From contig JAOUGZ010000125.1 of NCBI GenBank assembly GCA_029865405.1, positions 1 through 7,383 on the forward strand: a stretch of 7,383 nt of DNA, written 5' to 3'. Shown here one piece after another: positions 1-6,849 of the stretch (position 1 is its first letter; each line of letters starts with the position of its first letter). The DNA comes from Betaproteobacteria bacterium. Its GTDB lineage: Bacteria > Pseudomonadota > Gammaproteobacteria > Burkholderiales > SG8-39. The position numbers and the translations under genes were made by a program. The notes under the pieces were generated by a model. The model ran no database searches, was not told the origin of the DNA, and saw only the letters and a program-made list of their open reading frames with translations.

Positions 1-1303
<1,303 letters not shown>

Positions 1304-1340
1304 GTTGATTGCGCCTATTCCGACAATTCGCGTCGGCTAT
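1304..1340 (-). promoter_or_regulatory. OxyR-like binding site upstream of ferritin-katG
   Basis: OxyR contacts four ATAG/CTAT elements separated by 7 bp each (ATAG-N7-CTAT-N7-ATAG-N7-CTAT). On the minus strand this segment reads ATAG (1340-1337), N7, GAAT (1329-1326), N7, ATAG (1318-1315), N7, CAAC (1307-1304). Both ATAG elements are perfect and exactly 22 bp apart. The other two match at 2 of 4 bases, giving 12 of 16 overall. The site ends exactly where the predicted -35 begins, as is usual for an OxyR-activated promoter, and the genes downstream (ferritin-like, katG) are typical OxyR targets. The site is degenerate, so confidence is moderate. Confidence 0.55.
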
Positions 1341-1352
1341 CAGCGTGGCGAT

Positions 1353-1366
1353 TTGACGCAGGTCAA
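1353..1366 (+). promoter_or_regulatory. FNR/ANR-type binding site for the cco operon
   Basis: TTGAC-GCAG-GTCAA is a perfect inverted repeat that extends to TTTGAC...GTCAAA at 1352-1367. It matches the FNR/ANR consensus TTGAT-N4-ATCAA except for the innermost T-A pair, which is C-G here; proteobacterial FNR-family sites of this form are known. The centre is 1359.5, which is -41.5 from a start at about 1401, the position expected for a class II FNR-activated promoter. cbb3 oxidase operons are classic targets of this family, which supports the call. The regulator gene is not in the window. Confidence 0.82.
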
Positions 1367-1387
1367 AGGCCGGCGGCGCCCTATGCC

Positions 1388-1393
1388 TAGCAT
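1388..1393 (+). promoter_or_regulatory. Predicted -10 element of the ccoN promoter
   Basis: TAGCAT matches TATAAT at 4 of 6 bases, including the conserved first TA and last T. It places the transcription start near 1400-1401, with the FNR-type palindrome covering the -35 region. A weak -10 and no recognisable -35 are typical of an activator-dependent promoter. The leader to the ATG at 1426 would be about 25 nt and contains GGGGAG (1411-1416) as ribosome site. Confidence 0.5.
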
Positions 1394-1425
1394 CTCGCCG
1401 GTACGAGCCTGGGGAGCCGGTGCGC

Positions 1426-2850
1426 ATGAACAGCAACGAAACGACCTACAACTACAAGGTGGTGCGGCAATTCTCCATCGCCACCATCGTCTGGGGCGTG
1501 GTGGGAATGCTGGTCGGCGTGATCATCGCCGCACAGCTGCTCTGGCCCGAGCTCAATCTCGGCATTCCCTGGCTGTCCTACGGGCGGCTGCGCCCCCTGC
1601 ACACCAACGCCGTGATCTTCGCCTTCGGCGGCTCGGCGCTCTTCGCCACCTCCTACTACGTCGTGCAGCGCACCTGCCACGCGCGCATCTTCTCGGACGG
1701 CCTCGCCGCCTTCACCTTCTGGGGCTGGCAGGCTGTGATCGTGCTCGCCGCCATCACGCTGCCCCTGGGCATCACCACTTCCAAGGAGTACGCCGAGCTC
1801 GAGTGGCCGATCGACATCCTCATTGCGCTGGTGTGGGTGGCCTACGCCATCGTCTTCTTCGGCACGATCTGGAAGCGCAAGGTCCCGCACATCTACGTCG
1901 CCAACTGGTTCTTCGGCGCCTTCATCCTCACGGTGGCGATCCTGCACATCGTCAACAGCGCGGCCATGCCGGCGACCTTCTGGAAGTCCTACTCGGCCTA
2001 CGCCGGGGCGCAGGACGCGATGGTGCAGTGGTGGTACGGGCACAACGCGGTGGGCTTCTTCCTCACCGCGGGCTTCCTCGGCATGATGTACTACTTCATC
2101 CCCAAGCAGGCCGGGCGGCCGGTCTACTCCTATCGCCTGTCGGTGGTGCATTTCTGGGCGCTGATCTTCACCTACATGTGGGCGGGCCCGCACCACCTGC
2201 ACTACACGGCGCTGCCCGACTGGGCGCAGTCGATCGGCATGGTGTTCTCGCTCATCCTGCTCGCGCCCTCCTGGGGCGGGATGATCAACGGCATCATGAC
2301 CTTGAGCGGCGCATGGCACAAGCTGCGCACCGACCCGATCCTCAAGTTCCTCATCGTCTCGCTTTCGTTCTACGGCATGAGCACCTTCGAGGGGCCGATG
2401 ATGTCGATCAAGACCGTGAACGCGCTCTCGCACTACACCGACTGGACGATCGGCCACGTGCACAGCGGCGCACTCGGCTGGGTCGGGCTGGTGTCGATGG
2501 GCGCGATGTACTACCTGATCCCGCGCCTGTTCGGCCGCACCGAGATGTACAGCGTGCGCCTGATCAACACGCATTTCTGGGTCGCCACCGTCGGCATCGT
2601 GCTCTACATCGCCGCGATGTGGATCGCCGGCGTGATGCAGGGCCTCATGTGGCGCGCGGTGAGCGAGGACGGCACGCTCACCTACACCTTCGTCGAGAGC
2701 GTGAAGGCGACCTATCCCTTCTACGCCATCCGCCTCCTGGGTGGCGTCCTGTATCTCGGCGGCATGCTGATCATGGCCTGGAACGTGGCGAAGACCGTGG
2801 GCGCGGGCAAGAGCGTCGAGGCGCCGATCCCGGCCCCCGCCTACGCCTGA
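1426..2850 (+). CDS. ccoN: cbb3-type cytochrome c oxidase subunit I (CcoN/FixN)
   Basis: CcoN is the catalytic subunit of the high-affinity haem-copper oxidase. It reduces oxygen to water at a haem b3-CuB site and pumps protons across the inner membrane. The 474-residue length is normal for the family and the protein is almost wholly transmembrane. Ligands visible are His59 (LHTNAVIF) and His346 for the low-spin haem b, His206 (WYGHN), His256 and His257 (GPHHLHY) for CuB, and His344 (IGHVHSG) for haem b3. Tyr250, 44 residues after His206, sits where the cbb3 His-Tyr cross-link is known. An in-frame GTG at 1420 would add two residues, but it is only 3 nt from GGGGAG (1411-1416). The ATG at 1426 has 9-nt spacing and gives the usual N-terminus [16 protein letters not shown]. 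It is first gene of the operon, under the FNR-type site, and ccoO follows after 10 nt. Confidence 0.98.
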   Translation: MNSNETTYNYKVVRQFSIATIVWGVVGMLVGVIIAAQLLWPELNLGIPWLSYGRLRPLHTNAVIFAFGGSALFATSYYVVQRTCHARIFSDGLAAFTFWGWQAVIVLAAITLPLGITTSKEYAELEWPIDILIALVWVAYAIVFFGTIWKRKVPHIYVANWFFGAFILTVAILHIVNSAAMPATFWKSYSAYAGAQDAMVQWWYGHNAVGFFLTAGFLGMMYYFIPKQAGRPVYSYRLSVVHFWALIFTYMWAGPHHLHYTALPDWAQSIGMVFSLILLAPSWGGMINGIMTLSGAWHKLRTDPILKFLIVSLSFYGMSTFEGPMMSIKTVNALSHYTDWTIGHVHSGALGWVGLVSMGAMYYLIPRLFGRTEMYSVRLINTHFWVATVGIVLYIAAMWIAGVMQGLMWRAVSEDGTLTYTFVESVKATYPFYAIRLLGGVLYLGGMLIMAWNVAKTVGAGKSVEAPIPAPAYA

Positions 2851-2860
2851 GGAGCGGGCC

Positions 2861-3478
2861 ATGAAACTGACCCATGACATGATCGAACGCAACCAGGCGC
2901 TGCTCATCGTCCTGGTGATCCTGGTGGTGGCGGTCGGCGGCCTGGTGGAGATCGTGCCGCTGTACTTCCAGAAATATGTCACCGAGCCGGTGGCGGGCCT
3001 GAAGCCCTACAGCGCGCTGCAGCTTACCGGGCGCGACGTCTACGTGCGCGAGGGCTGCTACAACTGCCATTCGCAGATGGTGCGGCCGTTCCGCGCCGAA
3101 GTGGAGCGCTACGGGCGCTACTCGGTGGCGGGCGAGTTCGTCTACGACCGCCCGTTCCAGTGGGGCTCGAAGCGCACCGGCCCCGACCTGCACCGCGTCG
3201 GCGGGCGCTACTCGGACGAGTGGCACCGGCTGCACCTGCTCAATCCGCGGGATCTGGTGCCCGAGTCGAACATGCCGGCGTACCCCTGGCTCGCGCGTGA
3301 CGCGGCCGACGCGGCTGCCATCGGCGCGAAGATGCGCGCGCTGCGCACGCTCGGCGTGCCGTACTCCGACGAAGAGATCGCCAGCGGTCCCGAGGCGCTG
3401 AAGGGCAAGACCGACATGGATGCGCTCATCGCCTACCTGCAGGTGCTCGGCACCGCGGGCCGCACGGGCGCGAAATAG
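2861..3478 (+). CDS. ccoO: cbb3-type cytochrome c oxidase subunit II (CcoO/FixO), monohaem cytochrome c
   Basis: CcoO is a membrane-anchored monohaem c-type cytochrome that passes electrons from CcoP to CcoN. The 205 residues are of family length. One N-terminal membrane segment (about residues 12-33) is followed by a periplasmic cytochrome domain. The haem c site is CYNCH (66-70) in the conserved context [18 protein letters not shown]. Met138 in [10 protein letters not shown] is the probable distal axial ligand. Other family signatures are [23 protein letters not shown] and the C-terminal [12 protein letters not shown]. The start ATG 2861 has a strong GAGGAG (2849-2854) that overlaps the ccoN stop codon, suggesting coupled translation. 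Nothing is missing or unusual. Confidence 0.98.
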   Translation: MKLTHDMIERNQALLIVLVILVVAVGGLVEIVPLYFQKYVTEPVAGLKPYSALQLTGRDVYVREGCYNCHSQMVRPFRAEVERYGRYSVAGEFVYDRPFQWGSKRTGPDLHRVGGRYSDEWHRLHLLNPRDLVPESNMPAYPWLARDAADAAAIGAKMRALRTLGVPYSDEEIASGPEALKGKTDMDALIAYLQVLGTAGRTGAK

Positions 3479-3488
3479 GACGGCACGC

Positions 3489-3629
3489 ATGGATATCAAC
3501 CTGATCCGCAGTCTCGTCACCGTGGCGGCCCTGGCGGCGTTCCTCGGCATCGTGTGGTGGGCGTACTCGCCGGCGCGCAAGAAGCGCCTGGAAGACGCCG
3601 GGCGCAGCATCCTCGAGGAGCGCGAGTGA
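3489..3629 (+). CDS. ccoQ: cbb3-type oxidase small subunit CcoQ/FixQ
   Basis: CcoQ is a small single-helix subunit that stabilises the cbb3 complex, notably the association of CcoP with the core. The 46-residue product has one membrane helix (about residues 8-26, ending in IVWWAYSPARKKR) and a charged cytoplasmic tail, as usual for the family. The frame is open further upstream, but that stretch overlaps the end of ccoO. ATG 3489 follows the ccoO stop by 10 nt with AGGA at 3477-3480 and is clearly the start. The stop codon shares base 3629 with the ccoP start (TGATG), which indicates translational coupling. Sequence conservation in CcoQ is low, so the call rests on size, topology and position between ccoO and ccoP. 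Confidence 0.93.
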   Translation: MDINLIRSLVTVAALAAFLGIVWWAYSPARKKRLEDAGRSILEERE

Positions 3630-4528
3630 TGAACGAATTCACGAGCAGCTTCTGGGACCTGTACATCTCGATCATCACCCTCGTCTCGATCCTCGCCTGC
3701 GGCGTGCTGCTGGTGGCGCAGAGCCGGCGCCGCGTCGCCGGCGGCGAGGCCGAGACCACGGGCCACACCTGGGACGAGGATCTGGGCGAGTACAACAACC
3801 CGTTGCCGCGCTGGTGGATGTGGCTGTTCTGGATCACCATCGTCTTCAGCCTCGTGTACCTCGTGCTGTACCCGGGGCTGGGCAGCTTCACGGGCCTGTG
3901 GAAGTGGACGCAGGTGTCGCAGCTCGAGCAGGAAACGGCGCGCCACGAGGAGAAGTTCGGGCCGCTCTACGAGCGCTACGCGCGGATGGAGGTGAAGGCG
4001 CTGCTCGCCGAGCCGGCCGCGCTCGCCATCGGGCAGAAGCTGTTCCTCAACAACTGCGCGCAGTGCCACGCCTCGGACGGCGCCGGCTCGCGCGGCTTTC
4101 CCAATCTCACCGACCGTGACTGGCAGTGGGGCGGCTCGCCCGAGGCGATCAAGACCACGATCGGCCAGGGGCGCGTCGGCGTCATGCCGCAGATGGGCCC
4201 GGCGCTCGGCGAGCAGGGCACGAAGGACGTCGCGCACTACGTGATGTCGCTCTCGGGCCTCGCGCACGACGGCATCCGTGCGGCACGCGGCAAGCCGCTC
4301 TTTGCGCAGAACTGCGTCGCGTGTCACGGCGCCGAGGGCAAGGGCAATCCGGCGCTCGGCGCGCCCAACCTCGCCGACGCGACCTGGCTGCACGGCGCCG
4401 CCGAGCCGGTGATCATCGAGACCATCACCCGGGGACGCACGAACCAGATGCCGGCGCACCAGGACCTGCTCGGCGAGGCGAGAATCCATCTGCTCACCGC
4501 GTACGTGCTGTCGCTGTCGCAGAAGTGA
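3629..4528 (+). CDS. ccoP: cbb3-type cytochrome c oxidase subunit III (CcoP/FixP), dihaem cytochrome c
   Basis: CcoP is the electron entry subunit, accepting electrons from soluble cytochromes or the bc1 complex and passing them to CcoO. The 299 residues carry two N-terminal membrane helices (about 8-31 and 63-82). Between them is the conserved HTWDEDLGEYNNPLPRWW motif (46-63). Two periplasmic cytochrome c domains follow with CAQCH (143-147) and CVACH (229-233). Candidate Met ligands are Met186 or Met189 (VMPQMG) for the first haem and Met274 (NQMPAHQ) for the second. Although the frame opens earlier inside ccoQ, ATG 3629 is preferred: it has GAGGAG at 3615-3620 with 8-nt spacing, and the standard MNEFTSSFWDLYI start. 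The 3' end overlaps ccoG by four bases (GTGA, 4525-4528). Confidence 0.98.
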   Translation: MNEFTSSFWDLYISIITLVSILACGVLLVAQSRRRVAGGEAETTGHTWDEDLGEYNNPLPRWWMWLFWITIVFSLVYLVLYPGLGSFTGLWKWTQVSQLEQETARHEEKFGPLYERYARMEVKALLAEPAALAIGQKLFLNNCAQCHASDGAGSRGFPNLTDRDWQWGGSPEAIKTTIGQGRVGVMPQMGPALGEQGTKDVAHYVMSLSGLAHDGIRAARGKPLFAQNCVACHGAEGKGNPALGAPNLADATWLHGAAEPVIIETITRGRTNQMPAHQDLLGEARIHLLTAYVLSLSQK

Positions 4529-5904
4529 AAGCGGGCGGCGCGCCGGCACAGGTCGTCGAGCAGGCCCTCTACGAGGTCCGCAAGGCCATCCACCCGCGCG
4601 CGGTGCACGGCTGGTTCGCCGGCTGGCGCTGGGCGCTGGTGTGGGCCACCCAGATCGTGTTCTACGGCCTCGCCTGGCTGCCGTGGAACGACCGCCAGGC
4701 GGTGCTGTTCGACATCGCGCACCGCAAGTTCGCCATCTTCGGCCTGATACTGTTTCCGCAGGACATCATCTACCTCACCGTCCTGCTGATCATCGCCGCG
4801 CTGTCCCTGTTCCTGTTCACCGCGGTCGCGGGGCGCCTGTGGTGCGGCTATGCCTGCCCGCAGACCGTGTACACCGAGATCTTCCTGTGGGTGGAGGAGA
4901 GAATCGAAGGCGACCGGCCCGCGCGCATGAAGCTCGATGCGTCGCCGCTCACGCCGCGCAAGTTCGCGCTCAGGGCCGCCAAGCACGGCGTCTGGATCGC
5001 CATCGCCCTGTGGACCGGCTTCACCTTCGTGGGCTACTTCACGCCGATCCGCGAGCTGTGGGACGCCGTATGGACTGCTGCCACCGGCCCCTGGGAGACC
5101 TTCTGGGTGCTGTTCTACGGCTTCGCCACCTACGGCAACGCCGGCTGGATGCGCGAGCAGGTGTGCAAGTACATGTGCCCCTATGCGCGCTTCCAGAGCG
5201 CGATGTTCGACAACGACACGCTGATCATCACTTACGACCGCGAGCGCGGCGAGCCCCGAGGCAAGGGCACGGGCAAGGGCCACTGCGTCGACTGCAGCAT
5301 CTGCGTGCAGGTGTGTCCCACGGGCATCGACATCCGGGACGGACTGCAGTACGAGTGCATCGGCTGCGCCGCGTGCATCGACGGCTGCGATCGCGTGATG
5401 GAGAAGGTGGGCTTTCCCAAGGGCCTGATCCGCTACTCGACGACCCACGCGATGGAGCACAAGCTGACGCGCGCACAGATGTTCAAGCGCGCGTTCCGGC
5501 CGCGCGTGCTCATCTACAGCGCGGTGCTTTGGGCCGTCATCATCGCCGCCGGCGTCGCGCTGTGGAACCGCGTGCCGCTCAAGGTGGACGTGATCCGCGA
5601 CCGCGCGGCGATCTCGCGCGAAGTCGAGGGCGGGCTGATCGAGAACGTGTATCGTCTGCAGATCATGAACACGAGCGAGGCGGCGCGCGCCTACCGGCTG
5701 TCGGTGTCCGGCCTTCCGGGCATCCGCATCCCCGGCGAGACCGTGATCGACGTGAATGGCGCAGCGAGCCGCCTGGTGCCGGTCAAGGCGCGCATCGCGC
5801 CCGGGGTCGCCGCCGCGGGCACGCACCGCATCGATTTCGGCATCGAGTCGACGGACGACCCGCGCGTCGCCGTGCGCGAGAAATCCGTCTTCATCGTGAG
5901 GTGA
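4525..5904 (+). CDS. ccoG: Cytochrome oxidase accessory protein CcoG (RdxA/FixG), membrane iron-sulphur copper reductase
   Basis: CcoG is a membrane ferredoxin-like protein that reduces Cu(II) to Cu(I) for CuB insertion into cbb3 oxidase. From GTG 4525 it is 459 residues, close to the family norm. Features in order are EVRKAIHPRAVHGWFAGWRW near the N-terminus, membrane helices, CGYACPQTVYTE (Cys107, Cys111), further helices, CKYMCPYARFQ (Cys214, Cys218), and two [4Fe-4S] motifs: CVDCSICVQVC (254, 257, 260, 264) and CIGCAACIDGC (278, 281, 284, 288). One more helix (around 330-350) and a periplasmic immunoglobulin-like C-terminal domain complete it. The frame is open 399 nt further upstream, but that lies inside ccoP. 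The GTG overlapping the ccoP stop (GTGA) lacks a strong ribosome site, so coupled translation is likely. No ATG near the N-terminus offers an alternative. Confidence 0.95.
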   Translation: MKAGGAPAQVVEQALYEVRKAIHPRAVHGWFAGWRWALVWATQIVFYGLAWLPWNDRQAVLFDIAHRKFAIFGLILFPQDIIYLTVLLIIAALSLFLFTAVAGRLWCGYACPQTVYTEIFLWVEERIEGDRPARMKLDASPLTPRKFALRAAKHGVWIAIALWTGFTFVGYFTPIRELWDAVWTAATGPWETFWVLFYGFATYGNAGWMREQVCKYMCPYARFQSAMFDNDTLIITYDRERGEPRGKGTGKGHCVDCSICVQVCPTGIDIRDGLQYECIGCAACIDGCDRVMEKVGFPKGLIRYSTTHAMEHKLTRAQMFKRAFRPRVLIYSAVLWAVIIAAGVALWNRVPLKVDVIRDRAAISREVEGGLIENVYRLQIMNTSEAARAYRLSVSGLPGIRIPGETVIDVNGAASRLVPVKARIAPGVAAAGTHRIDFGIESTDDPRVAVREKSVFIVR

Positions 5905-5908
5905 AGCC

Positions 5909-6340
5909 ATGACCCCCTGGTACAGAGAACCCTGGCCCTGGATCGTGATGGCGCCGCCTGCGGCGGCGGTGCTCGCTGGCCTCGCCACGATCTGGATCGC
6001 CGTAGCGAGCAGCGACGGCCTGGTCGCCGAGGACTACTACAAGCAGGGTCTCGCCATCAACCAGGTGATCGCGCGCGAAGAGCGCGCACGCGCGCTCGGC
6101 ATCGCGGCGCGGATCGAGATCGGCGACGGGCGCCTGCGCGTGCGGCTCGAGGGCGCCTCGCCGCCCGCGCTGTTCGTGCACCTCGCGCACCGCACGCGCG
6201 CGGGCTTCGACCAGCGGCTGCGCCTCGCGCCCGTCGCCGGCGTCTACGAGGCCGAGATGGCGCCGCTCGCGCCGGGCGGCTGGCGCGCCCGCATCGAGGA
6301 CCCGCGGGGCGAATGGCGCATCACCCAGGAGGCCCTATGA
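5909..6340 (+). CDS. ccoH: FixH/CcoH family cbb3 oxidase assembly protein
   Basis: CcoH/FixH proteins are single-helix membrane proteins that assist maturation and stability of cbb3 oxidase. The 143 residues begin with MTPWYREPWPWIVMAPP. One membrane helix follows (about residues 11-33), then the family hallmark DGLVAEDYYKQGLAINQ (about 36-52), then a periplasmic beta-rich domain of about 90 residues. The start ATG 5909 has GAGGTGA (5898-5904), which includes the ccoG stop codon, four bases upstream. The stop overlaps the next gene as ATGA (6337-6340). The position directly after ccoG matches the usual ccoGH order. Sequence conservation outside the DYYKQG segment is low, so assignment uses motif, topology and context. 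Confidence 0.92.
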   Translation: MTPWYREPWPWIVMAPPAAAVLAGLATIWIAVASSDGLVAEDYYKQGLAINQVIAREERARALGIAARIEIGDGRLRVRLEGASPPALFVHLAHRTRAGFDQRLRLAPVAGVYEAEMAPLAPGGWRARIEDPRGEWRITQEAL

Positions 6341-6567
6341 AACGCGCGATCTGGATCCTGTGGCCCTCGTTCATCGTCGGCGGCATCGGCGAGGTGCTGT
6401 TCTTCACGGTGTTCGACCCGCAGGAGCTCTACCTGTTCGGCGAACCGAGCACGCTGAGCCGCATGGGCGCGTACACCGTCGGCTTCTTCCTGTGCTGGGC
6501 CTTTGCCGCGTCCTCCAGCGCTTTCACCTGCTTCCTGCAGCGCGGCGCGAAGGAGATCAACCGATGA
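6337..6567 (+). CDS. Small two-helix membrane protein of unknown function in the cbb3 operon
   Basis: No named family is recognised. The 76-residue product has two predicted membrane helices, about residues 5-26 and 44-67, joined by a short acidic and aromatic loop (DPQELYLFGEPS). The Lys-Arg N-terminus and basic C-terminus (QRGAKEINR) suggest both ends are cytoplasmic. Notable residues are Glu19 buried in helix 1, and Cys53 and Cys65 in helix 2 beside a small-residue AASSSAF run. The start ATG 6337 has a strong AGGAGG (6327-6332). The frame is open eight codons further upstream, but only inside the end of ccoH. It overlaps ccoH and the following cytochrome gene by ATGA at both ends, so it is almost certainly made with them. 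A role in cbb3 assembly, copper handling or electron supply is inferred from position only. It is not CcoS, whose sequence is different. Confidence 0.85.
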   Translation: MKRAIWILWPSFIVGGIGEVLFFTVFDPQELYLFGEPSTLSRMGAYTVGFFLCWAFAASSSAFTCFLQRGAKEINR

Positions 6568-6839
6568 AACGGCTCCTGCTGCTGCTGGCGTGCGCCAGCC
6601 TGCCGGCCGCGGCGCAGGATCCGAGCCGCGGCAAGCTGGTCTACGAGACCCAGTGCGGCGGCTGCCACTACGAGCGCGTGCACCAGCGCGACCGGGACAA
6701 GTCGCTGGTGCAGTCGATGTCCGACCTGCGCGACCAGGTGGCGCGCCGCGCCGCGCTCACCGGGCGCCCATTCACGCTGAGCGATCTCGAGGATATCGCC
6801 GAGTACCTCAACCGCTCGCACTACCGGCTGGCGAAATAG
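6564..6839 (+). CDS. Small exported monohaem c-type cytochrome in the cbb3 operon
   Basis: The 91-residue precursor has a signal peptide (MKRLLLLLACASLPAAA, probable cleavage AAA|Q at 17-18), giving a mature periplasmic protein of about 74 residues. Haem c binding is shown by CGGCH (31-35). Haem follows an N-terminal helix with RGKLVYETQC, as in class I cytochromes, and the C-terminus LSDLEDIAEYLNRSHY resembles their last helix. The Met-containing loop is missing. The only Met after the haem motif is Met52, just before the helix SDLRDQVARRA, so the sixth ligand is uncertain; His40 is another candidate. AAGGAG (6550-6555) and an ATGA overlap with the preceding gene support the start. LLAC at 7-10 looks like a lipobox but comes too early. 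It may be an electron donor to the oxidase or a redox or haem-based sensor; its role is unknown. Confidence 0.88.
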   Translation: MKRLLLLLACASLPAAAQDPSRGKLVYETQCGGCHYERVHQRDRDKSLVQSMSDLRDQVARRAALTGRPFTLSDLEDIAEYLNRSHYRLAK

Positions 6840-6849
6840 GCGCGCGCGG

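Noticed and set aside
1420..1425. GTG at 1420 as ccoN start, adding two residues
   Set aside because: It lies only 3 nt after GGGGAG (1411-1416). ATG 1426 has better spacing and gives the usual CcoN N-terminus.
1387..2982. 531-codon open frame on the minus strand opposite ccoN
   Set aside because: It mirrors a clearly real gene in GC-rich DNA, where antisense frames stay open by codon bias. The translation is rich in Arg, His, Asp and Gly with no recognisable domain and no ribosome site.
4126..4524. N-terminal extension of ccoG by 133 codons
   Set aside because: The stretch lies within the haem domains of ccoP in another frame and encodes Arg-rich sequence. The CcoG family similarity begins only after GTG 4525.
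2771..4549. 592-codon open frame on the minus strand opposite ccoO, ccoQ and ccoP
   Set aside because: It spans three well-supported genes on the other strand and gives low-complexity Arg/Ala/His-rich protein, a codon-bias shadow.
4324..5988. 554-codon open frame on the minus strand opposite ccoG
   Set aside because: Same reason: the plus strand encodes intact CcoG motifs, while the antisense translation has no family features.
6582..6593. Lipoprotein signal (LLAC at residues 7-10) in the small cytochrome
   Set aside because: The Cys comes after only nine residues, too early for a lipobox, and an AAA|Q signal peptidase I site follows at 15-18.
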